Below are positions 1 to 6,493 of a stretch of 11,932 nt of DNA, one piece after another. Numbering within the stretch: position 1 is the first letter of the stretch; every line of letters begins with the position of its first letter. The notes beneath the pieces were generated by a model. The model was not told the DNA's origin. It saw only the letters and a list, made by a program, of their open reading frames with translations, and did no database searches. The DNA is from Bacteroidota bacterium. Its GTDB lineage: Bacteria > Bacteroidota > Bacteroidia > Chitinophagales > Chitinophagaceae. The position numbers were made by a program, and so were the translations under genes. The DNA lies in contig JAEYRC010000169.1 of assembly GCA_023409675.1 (NCBI GenBank), forward strand, positions 1 to 11,932, written 5' to 3'.

Positions 1-729
1 GCTTTCATGGGTATAGCCAGCGCAGGGAATGATATGAATTTTCATATCGGCGGGATTGGATTTCAGCCGGTTGTGCACCGATTTGTCAATCCATTTTTCA
101 CCAAGGATCATCAGCGCGTATTCGCCAATGGTCATGCCATATACCACGGGAACAGGCTGCATGCCCACAAACGACGTAAACTTCCGGTCCAACACCGGAC
201 CATCAATATAAAAACCATTCGGGTTGGGTCTGTCAAGAATGATAAGGGTTTTATTATTCGCCAGTGCCGATACCATATATTCTTCCAGGGAGGAGATATA
301 GGTATAAAACCGAACCCCTACATCCTGAATATCGAAGATCATCACATCCACATCATTCAGATCTTCCTTTGACGGCTGACGTTTCTTGCCGTATAAGGAG
401 ATGACTTCAATACCGGTTTCTTCATCAATGGAATTTCCGATCTTTTCACCCGCGTCGGCTTTTCCCCTGAAACCATGTTCGGGCGCGAATATCTTGCGGA
501 TATTTACCTTATTGTCGCGTAAAACATCCACCAGGTGCCGGTTTCCGATGGTACTGGTATGGTTTGCGAAAATCGCGACGGATTTCCCTTTCAGCAGGGG
601 TAAATATTCGTTGAGCCGTTCTGCTGCTGGCACAATTTTGTTGTCTTCATTCAGTAAAACGGAAACTGATCCGGCGTAAGCAACCAGGGTGGCAACCGTA
701 AATGTTAACAGGAATGCAATTTTTTTCAT
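1..729 (-). CDS. namZ: NamZ-like exo-beta-N-acetylmuramidase (DUF1343, GH171), 3' end outside the window
   Basis: I translated this gene by hand; it is open from the ATG at 729 down to base 1, giving 243 residues without a stop. Residues 1-19 form a Sec signal peptide (MKK followed by a hydrophobic stretch ending in AYA), so the enzyme is exported, presumably to the periplasm. The mature protein carries the DUF1343 hallmarks: VAIFANHTS near residue 53, FAPEHGFRG around 82-90, a YGKKR segment, FDIQDVGVRFYTYI at about 137-150 and DRPNPNG at about 166-172. Characterised members (Bacillus NamZ, Tannerella NamZ) remove terminal N-acetylmuramic acid from the non-reducing end of peptidoglycan fragments and so serve cell-wall recycling. 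Family members are about 400 residues, so roughly the last 160 are missing here. It diverges from the FKBP gene across a 202-bp spacer. The family call is firm; the exact substrate is inferred. Confidence 0.9.
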   Translation of the reverse strand, partial: MKKIAFLLTFTVATLVAYAGSVSVLLNEDNKIVPAAERLNEYLPLLKGKSVAIFANHTSTIGNRHLVDVLRDNKVNIRKIFAPEHGFRGKADAGEKIGNSIDEETGIEVISLYGKKRQPSKEDLNDVDVMIFDIQDVGVRFYTYISSLEEYMVSALANNKTLIILDRPNPNGFYIDGPVLDRKFTSFVGMQPVPVVYGMTIGEYALMILGEKWIDKSVHNRLKSNPADMKIHIIPCAGYTHES

Positions 730-773
730 GTGGCTGGAGTATTATTCGGGCTCAATTTCCTTAAAAACTTTTA

Positions 774-804
774 TTGGTCAATGATTATTATTGCTTTTAC
801 TTTG
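774..804 (+). promoter_or_regulatory. candidate promoter for the FKBP gene
   Basis: TTG at 774-776 is followed after 20 bp by TTACTTTG at 797-804, a 7 of 8 match to the Bacteroidota -7 element TAnnTTTG at the usual distance from a -33 TTG. A start here would give a 5' leader of about 120 nt. A second, weaker candidate lies closer to the gene: TATATTTT at 901-908 (7 of 8), without a TTG at the right distance. I cannot decide between them. Confidence 0.4.
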
Positions 805-931
805 TCGCCCGACCCCAATCCCGAATTCAGGCTTCCTATCATTCACGGCAACTTCTGCCGGCAGTTGGTATAGAGACTGGTTATTTACAGAAAACAACAG
901 TATATTTTCGAAACGCATAAAAATAGTCAAC

Positions 932-1384
932 ATGCAACAAGTAAAATCCGGCGATACAGTGCAGGTGCATTATCATGGTAAACTAACAGATGGTACAACA
1001 TTCGATAGTTCAGATGGCAGAGAGCCCCTGGAATTCAAGGTTGGCAGTGGCCAGGTGATCAAGGGTTTTGATGACGGGGTTACCGGTATGGAAGTTGGGG
1101 AGAAAAAAACCATTCAGATTCCTGTAGAAGATGCCTATGGTCCTAAAGATGATAATATGGTGGTGGAATTTCCTAAATCAAACTTTCCGGATGACCTGAA
1201 ACCAGAAGTGGGTATGCAACTGAACATGACCAATGGATCCGGGCAGGTTATTCCTGTGGTGGTAAAGGGTATTGAAGCAGATGTGATCATTCTCGATGCC
1301 AATCATCCCCTGGCCGGGCAGGACCTGATATTCGACCTGGAACTGGTCAATATCACCCCGGGCTCATCGATCATTATGCCCTGA
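932..1384 (+). CDS. SlyD/FkpB-like FKBP-type peptidyl-prolyl cis-trans isomerase
   Basis: This 150-residue protein belongs to the bacterial two-domain FKBP family, which catalyses cis-trans isomerisation of Xaa-Pro bonds and often also acts as a chaperone. The FKBP fold is split: residues 1-70 carry VHYHGKLTDGTTFDSS (12-27) and GQVIKGFDDGVTGM (40-53). An inserted chaperone flap covers about 71-122. The fold closes with the signature DANHPLAGQDLIFDLEL (122-138). There is no signal peptide, so it is cytoplasmic. It lacks the His/Cys-rich metal-binding tail of E. coli SlyD and in that respect resembles FkpB (SlpA). The open frame continues upstream to a TTG at 791, but those 47 codons do not look like FKBP and cover the promoter region, so I chose the ATG at 932, where the family's N-terminus begins. 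An intrinsic terminator follows 60 bp downstream. Confidence 0.93.
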   Translation: MQQVKSGDTVQVHYHGKLTDGTTFDSSDGREPLEFKVGSGQVIKGFDDGVTGMEVGEKKTIQIPVEDAYGPKDDNMVVEFPKSNFPDDLKPEVGMQLNMTNGSGQVIPVVVKGIEADVIILDANHPLAGQDLIFDLELVNITPGSSIIMP

Positions 1385-1443
1385 GCCTAGGCATTTCCCT
1401 GTAGTACATTTGGGCGGAATTCTAAAAATCCGCTGAACATAAT

Positions 1444-1475
1444 ATCCCGGCACTTGCATGCCGGGATTTTTCATT
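1444..1475 (+). terminator. Rho-independent terminator after the FKBP gene
   Basis: A perfect 9-bp stem (1444-1452 ATCCCGGCA pairs with 1459-1467 TGCCGGGAT) closes a 6-nt loop and runs straight into a T-rich tract (five T ending at 1471, then CATTTT). It ends transcription from the FKBP gene, and it is the only textbook intrinsic terminator I see in the window. Confidence 0.85.
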
Positions 1476-1484
1476 TTATATTTG
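1454..1484 (+). promoter_or_regulatory. Bacteroidota-type promoter for the 1501 gene
   Basis: TTG at 1454-1456, then 20 bp, then TATATTTG at 1477-1484, a perfect TAnnTTTG -7 element. The box ends 16 nt before the ATG at 1501, so the 5' leader would be about 10 nt. The -33 triplet lies inside the loop of the preceding terminator hairpin. This is the best-formed promoter in the window. Confidence 0.7.
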
Positions 1485-1500
1485 AGCAAACATCCAACCT

Positions 1501-2046
1501 ATGAAAATCGCTGCCCTTCCGGCAATGATTTGCTGCCTGTTAATTATGGCATCAACATCAGTTGCCCAGCAACATTCTCCGGCTGTTGAGCAGTCTGCTC
1601 TAAGCACCGCCAATCAATTCGTAAACGCTTTCAAAATTTCCGACTGGAATGCCTACAACAGGCTGAGTTATCCGGGAGTGGTTAAATATTATGGCGGAAC
1701 AAAAGGTTTTAACGCGCATATTCAGCGTGCACGACAATATTATGGCGATACGTTGCTGGAAAATCCTGAATCGGTAAAGCTGATTCAGCTCCTGAATGAC
1801 TACGACGAGTGGCAGTGTGTTATTGAAAAGACCCGGGATACTTATGTGGGCATGAAGCGTATGCAGATCAAAACCTATATCGTTGGTGTATCGCCAAATG
1901 ACGGAGTGTCCTGGTCCTTTTTTGATGCATCCTTTAATTCCTTAGAATCGGTTCCTTATATTTTACCCAATGTTTTCGGCATGCTGGCCATCCCTCAGCG
2001 CCAGGTATTGTATCCGGGTGAAGAGCAAATGGTTAGCGGAAACTGA
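1501..2046 (+). CDS. secreted protein of unknown function, possibly NTF2-like fold
   Basis: I do not recognise this 181-residue protein with certainty. It begins with a Sec signal peptide (MKIAALPAMICCLLIMASTSVA, likely cut after residue 22; the Cys pair sits too early and lacks a lipobox), so the product is probably periplasmic. The mature part is about 159 residues. It opens with a helix-like stretch ending in FVNAFKISDWNAYNRLSYPG (about 40-59), an arrangement common in SnoaL/NTF2-like proteins, where a short helical segment precedes a curved sheet. The alternating hydrophobic stretches near 125-145 (IKTYIVGV, VSWSFFDASF) fit beta strands. No catalytic motif is evident. It has its own strong promoter and its 3' end overlaps the convergent CPBP protease gene by 14 bp. 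The fold is a guess; coding status is secure from the signal peptide, promoter and length. Confidence 0.8.
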   Translation: MKIAALPAMICCLLIMASTSVAQQHSPAVEQSALSTANQFVNAFKISDWNAYNRLSYPGVVKYYGGTKGFNAHIQRARQYYGDTLLENPESVKLIQLLNDYDEWQCVIEKTRDTYVGMKRMQIKTYIVGVSPNDGVSWSFFDASFNSLESVPYILPNVFGMLAIPQRQVLYPGEEQMVSGN

Positions 2047-2920
2047 CATTTTTGTTATCCGATTGAATACTGTGATGTGATTTCGGATTGAATACATATT
2101 CATAATATGCTCCAAACAGCAGTATAGCTATAAGGCATACCAGCGTACAGATCAGGCTTCCTTCAAACCCAAACCCGGCGCCGGTTAAAAGCGGGTTGCC
2201 TTTTGTTTGCATGGTGAGCAATGTGGGTAGCGTTGTTCCGCTTACCGCGAAGCCGAGAACAGGTCCCTGGAAAATATTCCATCCAAAATGAAAGAGGAAG
2301 GCAAAGGCAAGATTGCGTGTATAGATGTAATTCAGTCCCATAAGCATACCCCCTAAAAACAAATTCAGCACGCTGATGACATTCATGCCGGGGTTATTGA
2401 GGTGAAATACCATAAATAGTCCTGCGCTGATCGCCAGTGCGATCCATTTGTTGAAAGACTGCATCAGGTTTTGCAGCAGATAGCCCCTGAATACCAGTTC
2501 TTCTGAAAAGGCAACCAGCAGCAGTGCGAAAACAGTGCTTAACAGTCCACCAGGCATCTGGATATCCGTCCAGAATATATTCTTATTGGCATACAGAACA
2601 AGTGCACCGGTGCACAACAGAAAAACCGCGAGCAGTAAGCCGCTTAATCCATCCTTCTTCCAGCCGGTCCGGTATATGCCCAGGCTTATGAACGATTTTC
2701 TGTCGATGAAGCTTCGGGCTAAAACGACAGCAAGCAGGGCGCTAAGCAGTAATGCCGCACTGAACATCAGCAGTTTTGATGCATTCAGGGTTTCATGGAA
2801 TAATTCCGGAAGGAAGTAAATGAGCGGCTGCTGCAGCACGATATACAGCAGTAAAAAAATCAGGCATCGTTGCCATCCCTTTCTTAAAACGGGAGAATCA
2901 CTGTATTTCAATCCTGTCAA
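2033..2920 (-). CDS. CPBP-family intramembrane glutamic metalloprotease (CAAX protease/Abi type)
   Basis: This 295-residue, strongly hydrophobic protein has about eight predicted membrane segments. The three CPBP (PF02517) motifs are intact: EE at 140-141 with R145 (SEELVFRG), the FxxxH-like motif ending in H173 (FMVFH), and HxxxN at H211/N215 (FHFGWN). Relatives include the eukaryotic Rce1 prenyl-protein endopeptidase; bacterial members cleave membrane substrates or handle bacteriocin immunity, and the substrate here cannot be predicted. No in-frame ATG precedes Met52, which would remove the first membrane segments, and the only usable early starts are TTG at 2920 and TTG at 2911. A perfect -7 box 14 nt upstream of 2920 favours 2920. 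The C-terminal tail is polar (SHHSIQSDNKN). It diverges from pepT with 29 bp between the starts. Confidence 0.9.
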   Translation of the reverse strand: MTGLKYSDSPVLRKGWQRCLIFLLLYIVLQQPLIYFLPELFHETLNASKLLMFSAALLLSALLAVVLARSFIDRKSFISLGIYRTGWKKDGLSGLLLAVFLLCTGALVLYANKNIFWTDIQMPGGLLSTVFALLLVAFSEELVFRGYLLQNLMQSFNKWIALAISAGLFMVFHLNNPGMNVISVLNLFLGGMLMGLNYIYTRNLAFAFLFHFGWNIFQGPVLGFAVSGTTLPTLLTMQTKGNPLLTGAGFGFEGSLICTLVCLIAILLFGAYYEYVFNPKSHHSIQSDNKNVSFR

Positions 2921-2934
2921 TGTTTTAACTTGCT

Positions 2935-2942
2935 CAAAAATA
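2935..2942 (-). promoter_or_regulatory. -7 promoter element for the CPBP protease gene
   Basis: Read on the minus strand, 2942 to 2935 is TATTTTTG, a perfect TAnnTTTG element, ending 14 nt before the TTG start at 2920. The nearest upstream TTG on that strand (2959-2957) is only 14 bp away, short of the usual 19-21, so the -33 element is weak or absent. Confidence 0.5.
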
Positions 2943-2949
2943 CACCTAC

Positions 2950-4197
2950 ATGTTCACAAATTACCCCTTTACTGTTGAAGAGCGTTTTCTGCGTTATGTG
3001 CAGGTGGATACACAGAGTGATCCGTTTTCAACAACATTCCCGTCAACCGAAAAGCAGAAGGATCTTGGCAGAATACTGGTTGAAGAATTGCAGGCTATGG
3101 GAATAAGCGATGCGGGACTCGATCATCACGGTTATGTATATGCGACTTTGCCCGCCAACACTACGGCTGATGTTCCGGTAATATGTTTTTGCGCGCATAT
3201 GGATACTTCACCGGATTGCAGCGGAACGAATGTTAAACCTTTGTTACACCGTAATTATGATGGAAATCCCATTGTATTGCCTGATGATCCTGCCCAGGTG
3301 ATCACCATCCGTGAGCATCCTTATCTTGAATCAAAGAAAGGCGATGATATCATTACTGCATCGGGAACAACATTGCTGGGGGCTGATGATAAGGCAGGCA
3401 TTGCTGTTATCATGGATATGGTGCATTATTTTTTACAGCATCCCGAACACAAGCATGGAACGATAAAGATTTTGTTCACTCCCGATGAGGAAATCGGCAG
3501 GGGAGTAGATCATGTTGATCTGGAAAAGCTGGGCGCGCAGTATGCCTACACGCTTGACGGCGGCGAACTGGGTTCTTTTGAAGATGAAACCTTTTCCGCG
3601 GATGCCTTCACCGTGCATTTCAGCGGCGTTAGCGCTCATCCGGGATATGCTGCGGGAATATTGGTTAACGCTATAAAAGTGAGCAGCTGTTTTATTGAAA
3701 GTCTGCCCAAACGTTCATTTTCACCCGAAACCACTGAATTGCGTGAAGGATTTGTTCATCCGGTGAGAATATATGGCGCGGCGGAAAAAGTTTCCGTAGA
3801 ATTTATCATCCGTGACTTTGATACCGCTAAACTGATGGAATATGAAAGTTTCTTACAGGAAAAAGCTCTGGAAGCTGCCGGACGTTTTCCCGGTACGAAA
3901 GTGGATTTTGAACATAAAGAGCAGTACCGGAATATGAAGGAGGTCCTTGACCAGCATCCGAAAGTGTCGTTATATGCGCGGAATGCAATAGAGCGTTCAG
4001 GCATTACCGTTATATCCCGCAGCGCCCGTGGGGGAACAGATGGCAGCCGGCTTTCTTTCATGGGATTACCCTGTCCGAATATATTTACCGGGGAAATGGC
4101 CTTTCACGGTCGGCATGAATATGTCAGTGTTCAGGATATGCAGCGCAGCGTACAGGTAATTGTACACCTGTCGATGATATGGGCCGAAAACAGCTAA
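2950..4197 (+). CDS. pepT: peptidase T (tripeptide aminopeptidase, M20B)
   Basis: This cytoplasmic dinuclear-zinc exopeptidase removes the N-terminal residue of tripeptides in the final stages of peptide breakdown. At 415 residues it has full family length. The metal site is complete: H83 and D85 (AHMDTS), D146 as the bridging ligand (LLGADDKAG), E180 as general base with E181 as ligand (TPDEEIG), D203 (TLDGGE) and H386 (AFHGRHE). The lid domain, about 210-320, carries the conserved FSGVSAHPG segment (224-232). The N-terminus (VEERFLRYVQVDTQS) matches other PepT proteins, which supports the ATG at 2950. No convincing promoter box precedes it; a partial one (TAACTTG, 2926-2932) lies 17 nt upstream. 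The next gene, on the same strand, starts 33 nt downstream but has its own -7 box. Confidence 0.96.
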   Translation: MFTNYPFTVEERFLRYVQVDTQSDPFSTTFPSTEKQKDLGRILVEELQAMGISDAGLDHHGYVYATLPANTTADVPVICFCAHMDTSPDCSGTNVKPLLHRNYDGNPIVLPDDPAQVITIREHPYLESKKGDDIITASGTTLLGADDKAGIAVIMDMVHYFLQHPEHKHGTIKILFTPDEEIGRGVDHVDLEKLGAQYAYTLDGGELGSFEDETFSADAFTVHFSGVSAHPGYAAGILVNAIKVSSCFIESLPKRSFSPETTELREGFVHPVRIYGAAEKVSVEFIIRDFDTAKLMEYESFLQEKALEAAGRFPGTKVDFEHKEQYRNMKEVLDQHPKVSLYARNAIERSGITVISRSARGGTDGSRLSFMGLPCPNIFTGEMAFHGRHEYVSVQDMQRSVQVIVHLSMIWAENS

Positions 4198-4218
4198 GCG
4201 ACAGCGGCTGCATCGGCG

Positions 4219-4226
4219 TATCTTTG
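4219..4226 (+). promoter_or_regulatory. -7 promoter element immediately before ypdA
   Basis: TATCTTTG is a perfect TAnnTTTG element ending only 4 nt before the ATG at 4231. Transcription would start at or within a few bases of the start codon. No TTG stands 19-21 bp upstream, in the tail of pepT, so the -33 element is not conserved. Confidence 0.6.
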
Positions 4227-4230
4227 CATT

Positions 4231-5226
4231 ATGAATGTTTTACACACCGGATTGATTATTATAGGGGGTGGTCCGATCGGAATCAGTTGCGCGCTGGAAG
4301 CCAAAAAGCACGGCATTGATTACTGTGTGCTGGAAAAGGGCTGCCTGGTGAATTCACTATACAACTATCCGCTCAACATGACCTTTTTCTCCACCTCCGA
4401 AAAACTGGAGATTGGAGGAATTCCGTTTGTTTCCAATAACATCAAACCCACCCGGCCCGAAGCGCTGGAATATTACCGGCGGGTGGCGGTTTCCAATGCG
4501 CTTAATATTCAGCTCCAGCAACAGGTTACCGGTATCAGCCGCCAAAAGGAAGGCTTCGTTGTGGAGACTACTGAGCGTCGCTATCATTGCAGCTATATCA
4601 TCATTGCCACCGGCTTCTATGATATTCCCGTGCGGATGAATATACCCGGGGAGGACATGGAAAAGGTAACGCATTATTACCGTGATCCGCACTTTTACGC
4701 CATGCAGCGGGTGGTGGTGGTGGGCGCCAACAATTCAGCGGTGGACGCGGCGCTTGAAACCTACCGGAAAGGGGCAACCGTAACGATGGTGTCGCGCGGA
4801 TCCGGGATAGGTGAACGGGTTAAATACTGGGTAAAGCCTGATATTGAGAACCGGATTAAAGAAGGTTCAATAAAAGCCTATTTTAATTCAACCCTTGCTG
4901 CGATTCGTAGCGGGGAAGTGGATATCCGCACACCGGATGGTATGGTAACCATCGCGAACGATTATGTTATTGCGATGACGGGGTACCAGCCTGATTTTGC
5001 GCTGTTGCAAAATGCAGGTGTTTATATTGATGAGCTGAATTGCCGAACACCGGAGTATAATCCTGATACGATGGAAACCAATGTTCCGGGAATTTTTCTT
5101 GCCGGTGTGGTTTGTGGTGGTTTGAATACCCATGTCTGGTTTATTGAAAACTCCAGGGAACATGCAGGGAAAATAATTGCTGCAATTTTGGAAAAGCAGG
5201 TTGTTGGAAAAATCGAAACCGCTTAG
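4231..5226 (+). CDS. ypdA: YpdA-family FAD/NAD(P)-dependent disulfide reductase (bacillithiol disulfide reductase-like)
   Basis: This 331-residue two-dinucleotide-binding flavoprotein aligns throughout with YpdA (Bdr) of Staphylococcus, which uses NADPH to reduce oxidised bacillithiol. The FAD-binding GGGPIG lies at 12-17, YNYPLNMTFFSTSEKLEIGGIPF at 45-66 is the YpdA signature, ATG at 126-128 closes the FAD site, GANNSAVDAA at 165-174 is the NADPH-binding motif, and NVPGIFLAGVVCGG at 284-297 is the C-terminal FAD motif. There is no thioredoxin-reductase CxxC pair. The Firmicutes enzyme has Cys14 in GGGPCG; the aligned residue here is Ile16, so the catalytic mechanism or substrate may differ. 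Some Bacteroidota make bacillithiol, but no bsh gene lies in the window. Family call firm; substrate inferred. Confidence 0.9.
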   Translation: MNVLHTGLIIIGGGPIGISCALEAKKHGIDYCVLEKGCLVNSLYNYPLNMTFFSTSEKLEIGGIPFVSNNIKPTRPEALEYYRRVAVSNALNIQLQQQVTGISRQKEGFVVETTERRYHCSYIIIATGFYDIPVRMNIPGEDMEKVTHYYRDPHFYAMQRVVVVGANNSAVDAALETYRKGATVTMVSRGSGIGERVKYWVKPDIENRIKEGSIKAYFNSTLAAIRSGEVDIRTPDGMVTIANDYVIAMTGYQPDFALLQNAGVYIDELNCRTPEYNPDTMETNVPGIFLAGVVCGGLNTHVWFIENSREHAGKIIAAILEKQVVGKIETA

Positions 5227-5345
5227 CATTTCTGCAGCGTTGAATTGCCCGCATGGATTCATCAGCCTTAAGCTTCGGTGTTCTTACTTTACCAATCTTT
5301 TAAGAAATAAAAAGAACGGGAAATCGTTTTAGGCACACATTTGAT

Positions 5346-5353
5346 TACATTTA
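5346..5353 (+). promoter_or_regulatory. possible -7 element for the exbB-exbD pair
   Basis: TACATTTA matches TAnnTTTG at 7 of 8 positions and ends 10 nt before the exbB ATG. No TTG lies 19-21 bp upstream. The rest of the 137-nt spacer after ypdA holds no clear terminator, only a weak 6-bp GTTCTT/AAGAAC pairing with a loop of more than 20 nt. Confidence 0.35.
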
Positions 5354-5363
5354 CACCCATAAA

Positions 5364-6068
5364 ATGTTTTCCTTAATGAATTGGTTTTTTCTTCAGATTG
5401 ACACGGCGAATCAGGCGCTTCAGGCAGCAACCGCTGCTACTCCTCCTACCGAGATCAGTTTAATTGACCTGCTGTCGAAAGGAGGAATTCTGATGATTCC
5501 CCTGGCGTTATTGCTGGTTATTGCCGTTTATATTTTCTTTGAGCGCTTGTTTTATATCCGGAAGGCTTCCAAGATCGATGAAAACTTCATGAATATAATC
5601 CGCGATAATATTGTAACCGGAAATGTATCCGCAGCCCGCAGTATGGCGAAGAACACCAATAACCCCGTAGCGAGAATCATCGATAAGGGTATTCAGCGTA
5701 TCGGAAAACCTATCGACGCGATTGAAAAAAGCATGGAAAATGTGGGTAAACTGGAAATGTATAAAATGGAAAAGAACCTGAGCATTCTGTCGCTGATTGC
5801 CGGTATTGCTCCTATGTTTGGATTTCTGGGTACGATCATCGGAATGTTTCAGTTGTTTTTCCGCCTCGCCTCCACCGGTGAGTTTACAATCCAATCGATG
5901 GCGGATGGTATTTATACCAAGCTGATTTCATCAGCCGTAGGGCTTATCATAGGGTTGCTGGCTTACATCGCCCACAATTATCTCAATACCCAGATCGATA
6001 AAACCGCAAACAGAATGGAAGCGGCGAGCGCCGAGTTTGTTGACATATTACAGGAACCTACCCGCTAA
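5364..6068 (+). CDS. exbB: MotA/TolQ/ExbB-family proton channel subunit
   Basis: This inner-membrane protein of 234 residues forms, with an ExbD/TolR partner, a proton channel that converts proton-motive force into mechanical work on the outer membrane. It shows the three expected membrane segments: about 40-59 (ILMIPLALLLVIAVYIFF), about 138-164 with the family core SLIAGIAPMFGFLGTIIGM, and about 186-206 (KLISSAVGLIIGLLAYIAHN). A cytoplasmic loop (65-135) lies between the first two. TM2 and TM3 carry the small and polar residues that line the pore. An Ala/Thr-rich stretch (16-27) precedes TM1. The ATG at 5364 follows a near-consensus -7 box. The partner gene starts 19 nt after the stop. Sequence alone does not tell ExbB from TolQ here; no tonB, tolA, tolB or pal is adjacent. 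Confidence 0.92.
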   Translation: MFSLMNWFFLQIDTANQALQAATAATPPTEISLIDLLSKGGILMIPLALLLVIAVYIFFERLFYIRKASKIDENFMNIIRDNIVTGNVSAARSMAKNTNNPVARIIDKGIQRIGKPIDAIEKSMENVGKLEMYKMEKNLSILSLIAGIAPMFGFLGTIIGMFQLFFRLASTGEFTIQSMADGIYTKLISSAVGLIIGLLAYIAHNYLNTQIDKTANRMEAASAEFVDILQEPTR

Positions 6069-6087
6069 CTTTTTTGAAACAGCTATT

Positions 6088-6492
6088 ATGAATATTCGCA
6101 GAACATTACGAGGCCGGGCGGAAGTGGTTACAGGACCGCTGAATGATATCCTGTTTATCCTGCTGATGTTCTTTTTGATTGCCGCCACGCTGGCCAATCC
6201 GAATGTGATCAAGATGTCGAACCCCAAAGCTGTCGGAGATACAAAAACCAAGCAGAACGTTGTGGTGAATATTGATGCCACCAATCATTTTATCATTAAT
6301 GGCAAAACCATAAGCGCGGAGGAATTGAAACTAACGCTTCAACCGCTCATCGCCAAGGATTCGGCCAATGCCACCATCGCTATTAATGCCGATAAAACAG
6401 TACAGATTGATGAAGTGGTAGCGGTGATGCGGGTGGCGCGGGAACTGGGCGCACGAACAGTGCTAATGGTAGATAAATCCGGTGTTCAATAA
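6088..6492 (+). CDS. exbD: ExbD/TolR-family biopolymer transport protein
   Basis: The 134-residue partner of the upstream channel subunit has the ExbD/TolR plan: a short cytoplasmic N-terminus, one membrane segment (about 18-36, GPLNDILFILLMFFLIAA) and a periplasmic domain. Asp20 in PLNDILF is the conserved protonatable residue that couples proton flow to movement. The periplasmic part contains the usual VVVNIDATNHFIINGK and AINADKTVQIDEVVAVM repeats of the ExbD fold, near 60-75 and 96-113. The open frame extends 17 codons upstream into the end of exbB, but the ATG at 6088 gives the normal N-terminus (MNIRRTLRGRAE) and a 19-nt spacer. The stop lies 1 bp from the convergent prmC stop. Bacteroidota often carry a second exbD and a tonB next; neither is present here. 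Confidence 0.92.
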   Translation: MNIRRTLRGRAEVVTGPLNDILFILLMFFLIAATLANPNVIKMSNPKAVGDTKTKQNVVVNIDATNHFIINGKTISAEELKLTLQPLIAKDSANATIAINADKTVQIDEVVAVMRVARELGARTVLMVDKSGVQ

Positions 6493-6493
6493 T

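Noticed and set aside
7..372. 121-codon plus-strand open frame
   Set aside because: It is antisense to the NamZ gene, whose protein is clearly recognisable; this frame matches nothing and is rich in His and Ile as expected for a shadow.
791..931. In-frame 47-codon extension upstream of the FKBP gene
   Set aside because: It would need a TTG start, shows no FKBP similarity, has low-complexity content and covers both candidate promoters.
5280..5317. GTTCTT/AAGAAC inverted pairing after ypdA as a terminator
   Set aside because: Only 6 AT-rich pairs with a loop of more than 20 nt and no T tract.
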